Part shown: positions 63,468-64,000 of the stretch, in pieces
Numbering within the stretch: the stretch's first letter is position 1
Layout: every line of letters begins with the position of its first letter
NCBI GenBank assembly: GCA_963740525.1
Contig: CAVUEG010000010.1
Location: 248,001-312,000 of the forward strand
DNA: 64,000 nt
Source: CAVUEG01 sp963740525
GTDB taxonomy: Bacteria > Actinomycetota > Actinomycetes > Propionibacteriales > Nocardioidaceae
Reading direction: 5' to 3'
The notes under the pieces: generated by a model
What the model was told of the DNA's origin: nothing
The model's input: only the letters and a program-made list of their open reading frames with translations
The model's database searches: none
Program-made: the position numbers and the translations under genes

Positions 63468-64000
63468 TCACTCCCCCAGCGTCGGCCGTCGCCGACGGCC
63501 GCGGGCGAGCGCGAGGGCCAGCACGGCCAGGGCGACACCGCCGCCGTACACAGCGATCTTCCGCTCCGGCGACCACGGCCAGGCGGGTGTCGGGAAGTCG
63601 GCACTCGGCTGGGTCAGTGTCATCAGATCCACCGCCACGGACAGCGCGTCGGGATACGCCCGGTCGACCTCGGAGGCGGTCACGACCGAGCCGCGGGGTC
63701 CGAGGACCAGCAGCCTGCCCCCGAGCTCCCCGGTGCTGGCAGACAGCGCCTTGCGGGCCACCACGACCGGGTGGTCTTCGTCGACCCAGCCCACGACCCG
63801 CAGGTAGGCGCCGTACGGGTAGGCCTCCATGCCGATCCGGTAGACGGTGCGGGTGTCCGCGGTCACCGCGTCCACCTGCCAGCCGGGCGGCTGGAACGAG
63901 GTCAGCGCAACCCTGCCCCGCGGCGACATCGGCCCGACCACGGATCCGCCCGCGTCGCCCTGGATGCTCCTGGTCCGTGCGCCGTCCCACAGCCGCACGG
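63468..64000 (-). CDS. hypothetical protein with C-terminal membrane anchor (5' end outside window)
   Basis: The open frame reaches the end of the window, so the start is not seen. A GTG at 63998 is possible. At least 176 residues are present. They are mainly beta-rich (VGWVDEDHPVVVARKALSAS, RLLVLGPRGSVVTASEVDRAY), with a C-terminal helix IAVYGGGVALAVLALALA followed by RGRRRR. This suggests an extracytoplasmic domain held by a C-terminal anchor. No family is recognised. Confidence 0.6.
   Translation of the reverse strand, partial: VRLWDGARTRSIQGDAGGSVVGPMSPRGRVALTSFQPPGWQVDAVTADTRTVYRIGMEAYPYGAYLRVVGWVDEDHPVVVARKALSASTGELGGRLLVLGPRGSVVTASEVDRAYPDALSVAVDLMTLTQPSADFPTPAWPWSPERKIAVYGGGVALAVLALALARGRRRRPTLGE

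Overview
The window is about 70% GC chromosomal DNA from an actinobacterium, most like the Nocardioidaceae (Nocardioides and relatives). The evidence is the gene order. The series rel, apt, secF, secD, yajC, ruvB, ruvA, ruvC, yebC, pdxT, pdxS, pimA, PIM acyltransferase, PI(P) synthase, HIT and thrS, with ssgB, pabC and a Gly-Cys-Val tRNA cluster nearby, is the order found in Streptomyces, Mycobacterium and Nocardioides. GTG starts, 4-base stop/start overlaps (ATGA/GTGA) and actinobacterial LexA boxes agree with this. I saw no plasmid, phage or insertion-sequence signature.

Layout. 1-2.8 kb: a flavin-based transmembrane electron-transfer operon (haem/FAD/NAD reductase, FMN-binding protein, ApbE flavin transferase) behind an exact PhoP-type direct repeat. 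2.8-10.6 kb: rarA and a five-gene oligopeptide ABC transporter. 10.7-24.9 kb: translation, stringent response, protein export and recombination genes (aspS, hisS, an MBL hydrolase, a DUF349 protein, rel, apt, secFD, yajC, ruvBAC). 25-26.8 kb: a DUF222/HNH nuclease whose promoter spacer is a LexA box, and a VOC protein. 26.8-38.6 kb: yebC and pdxT, then an insertion holding a ureohydrolase and a secreted-protein cluster (two short GLYPG proteins and a giant Ig-repeat protein), then pdxS and the phosphatidylinositol mannoside (PIM) genes. 38.7-42.6 kb: a Lys-rich mini-protein, an N5-(carboxyethyl)ornithine synthase-like enzyme, HIT and thrS. 42.7-50.6 kb: a secreted sulfatase, an nsrR-hmp nitric-oxide defence pair, four tRNA genes, ssgB and pabC. 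50.7-54.1 kb: poxB and a glutamate-synthase-like flavoprotein. 54.3-64 kb: a PGRP amidase, an AraC/UvrA-like/VOC module, a TetR/MMPL efflux pair, and four small or unknown genes.

Data quality is the main caveat. At least 15 genes are split by frameshifts, among them secD, secF, thrS, ruvA, pdxS, pimA and the PI(P) synthase. Several of these cannot be lost from a living cell. At about 15 junctions I traced by hand, the frame is restored by adding or removing one CG or GC dinucleotide. I therefore treat most frameshifts as sequencing or assembly errors and give each such gene its full inferred extent. The Ig-repeat gene also has an in-frame TAG and may be truly degraded.

How the genes work together. 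The 26.8-42.6 kb block joins B6 synthesis (PdxST) to PIM lipid synthesis. SecDF and YajC serve export of the secreted proteins in the window. RuvABC and the HNH protein appear to share SOS control. Hmp and NsrR form a self-contained NO response. MMPL with TetR and UvrA-like with AraC look like two independent toxicant or drug resistance modules.
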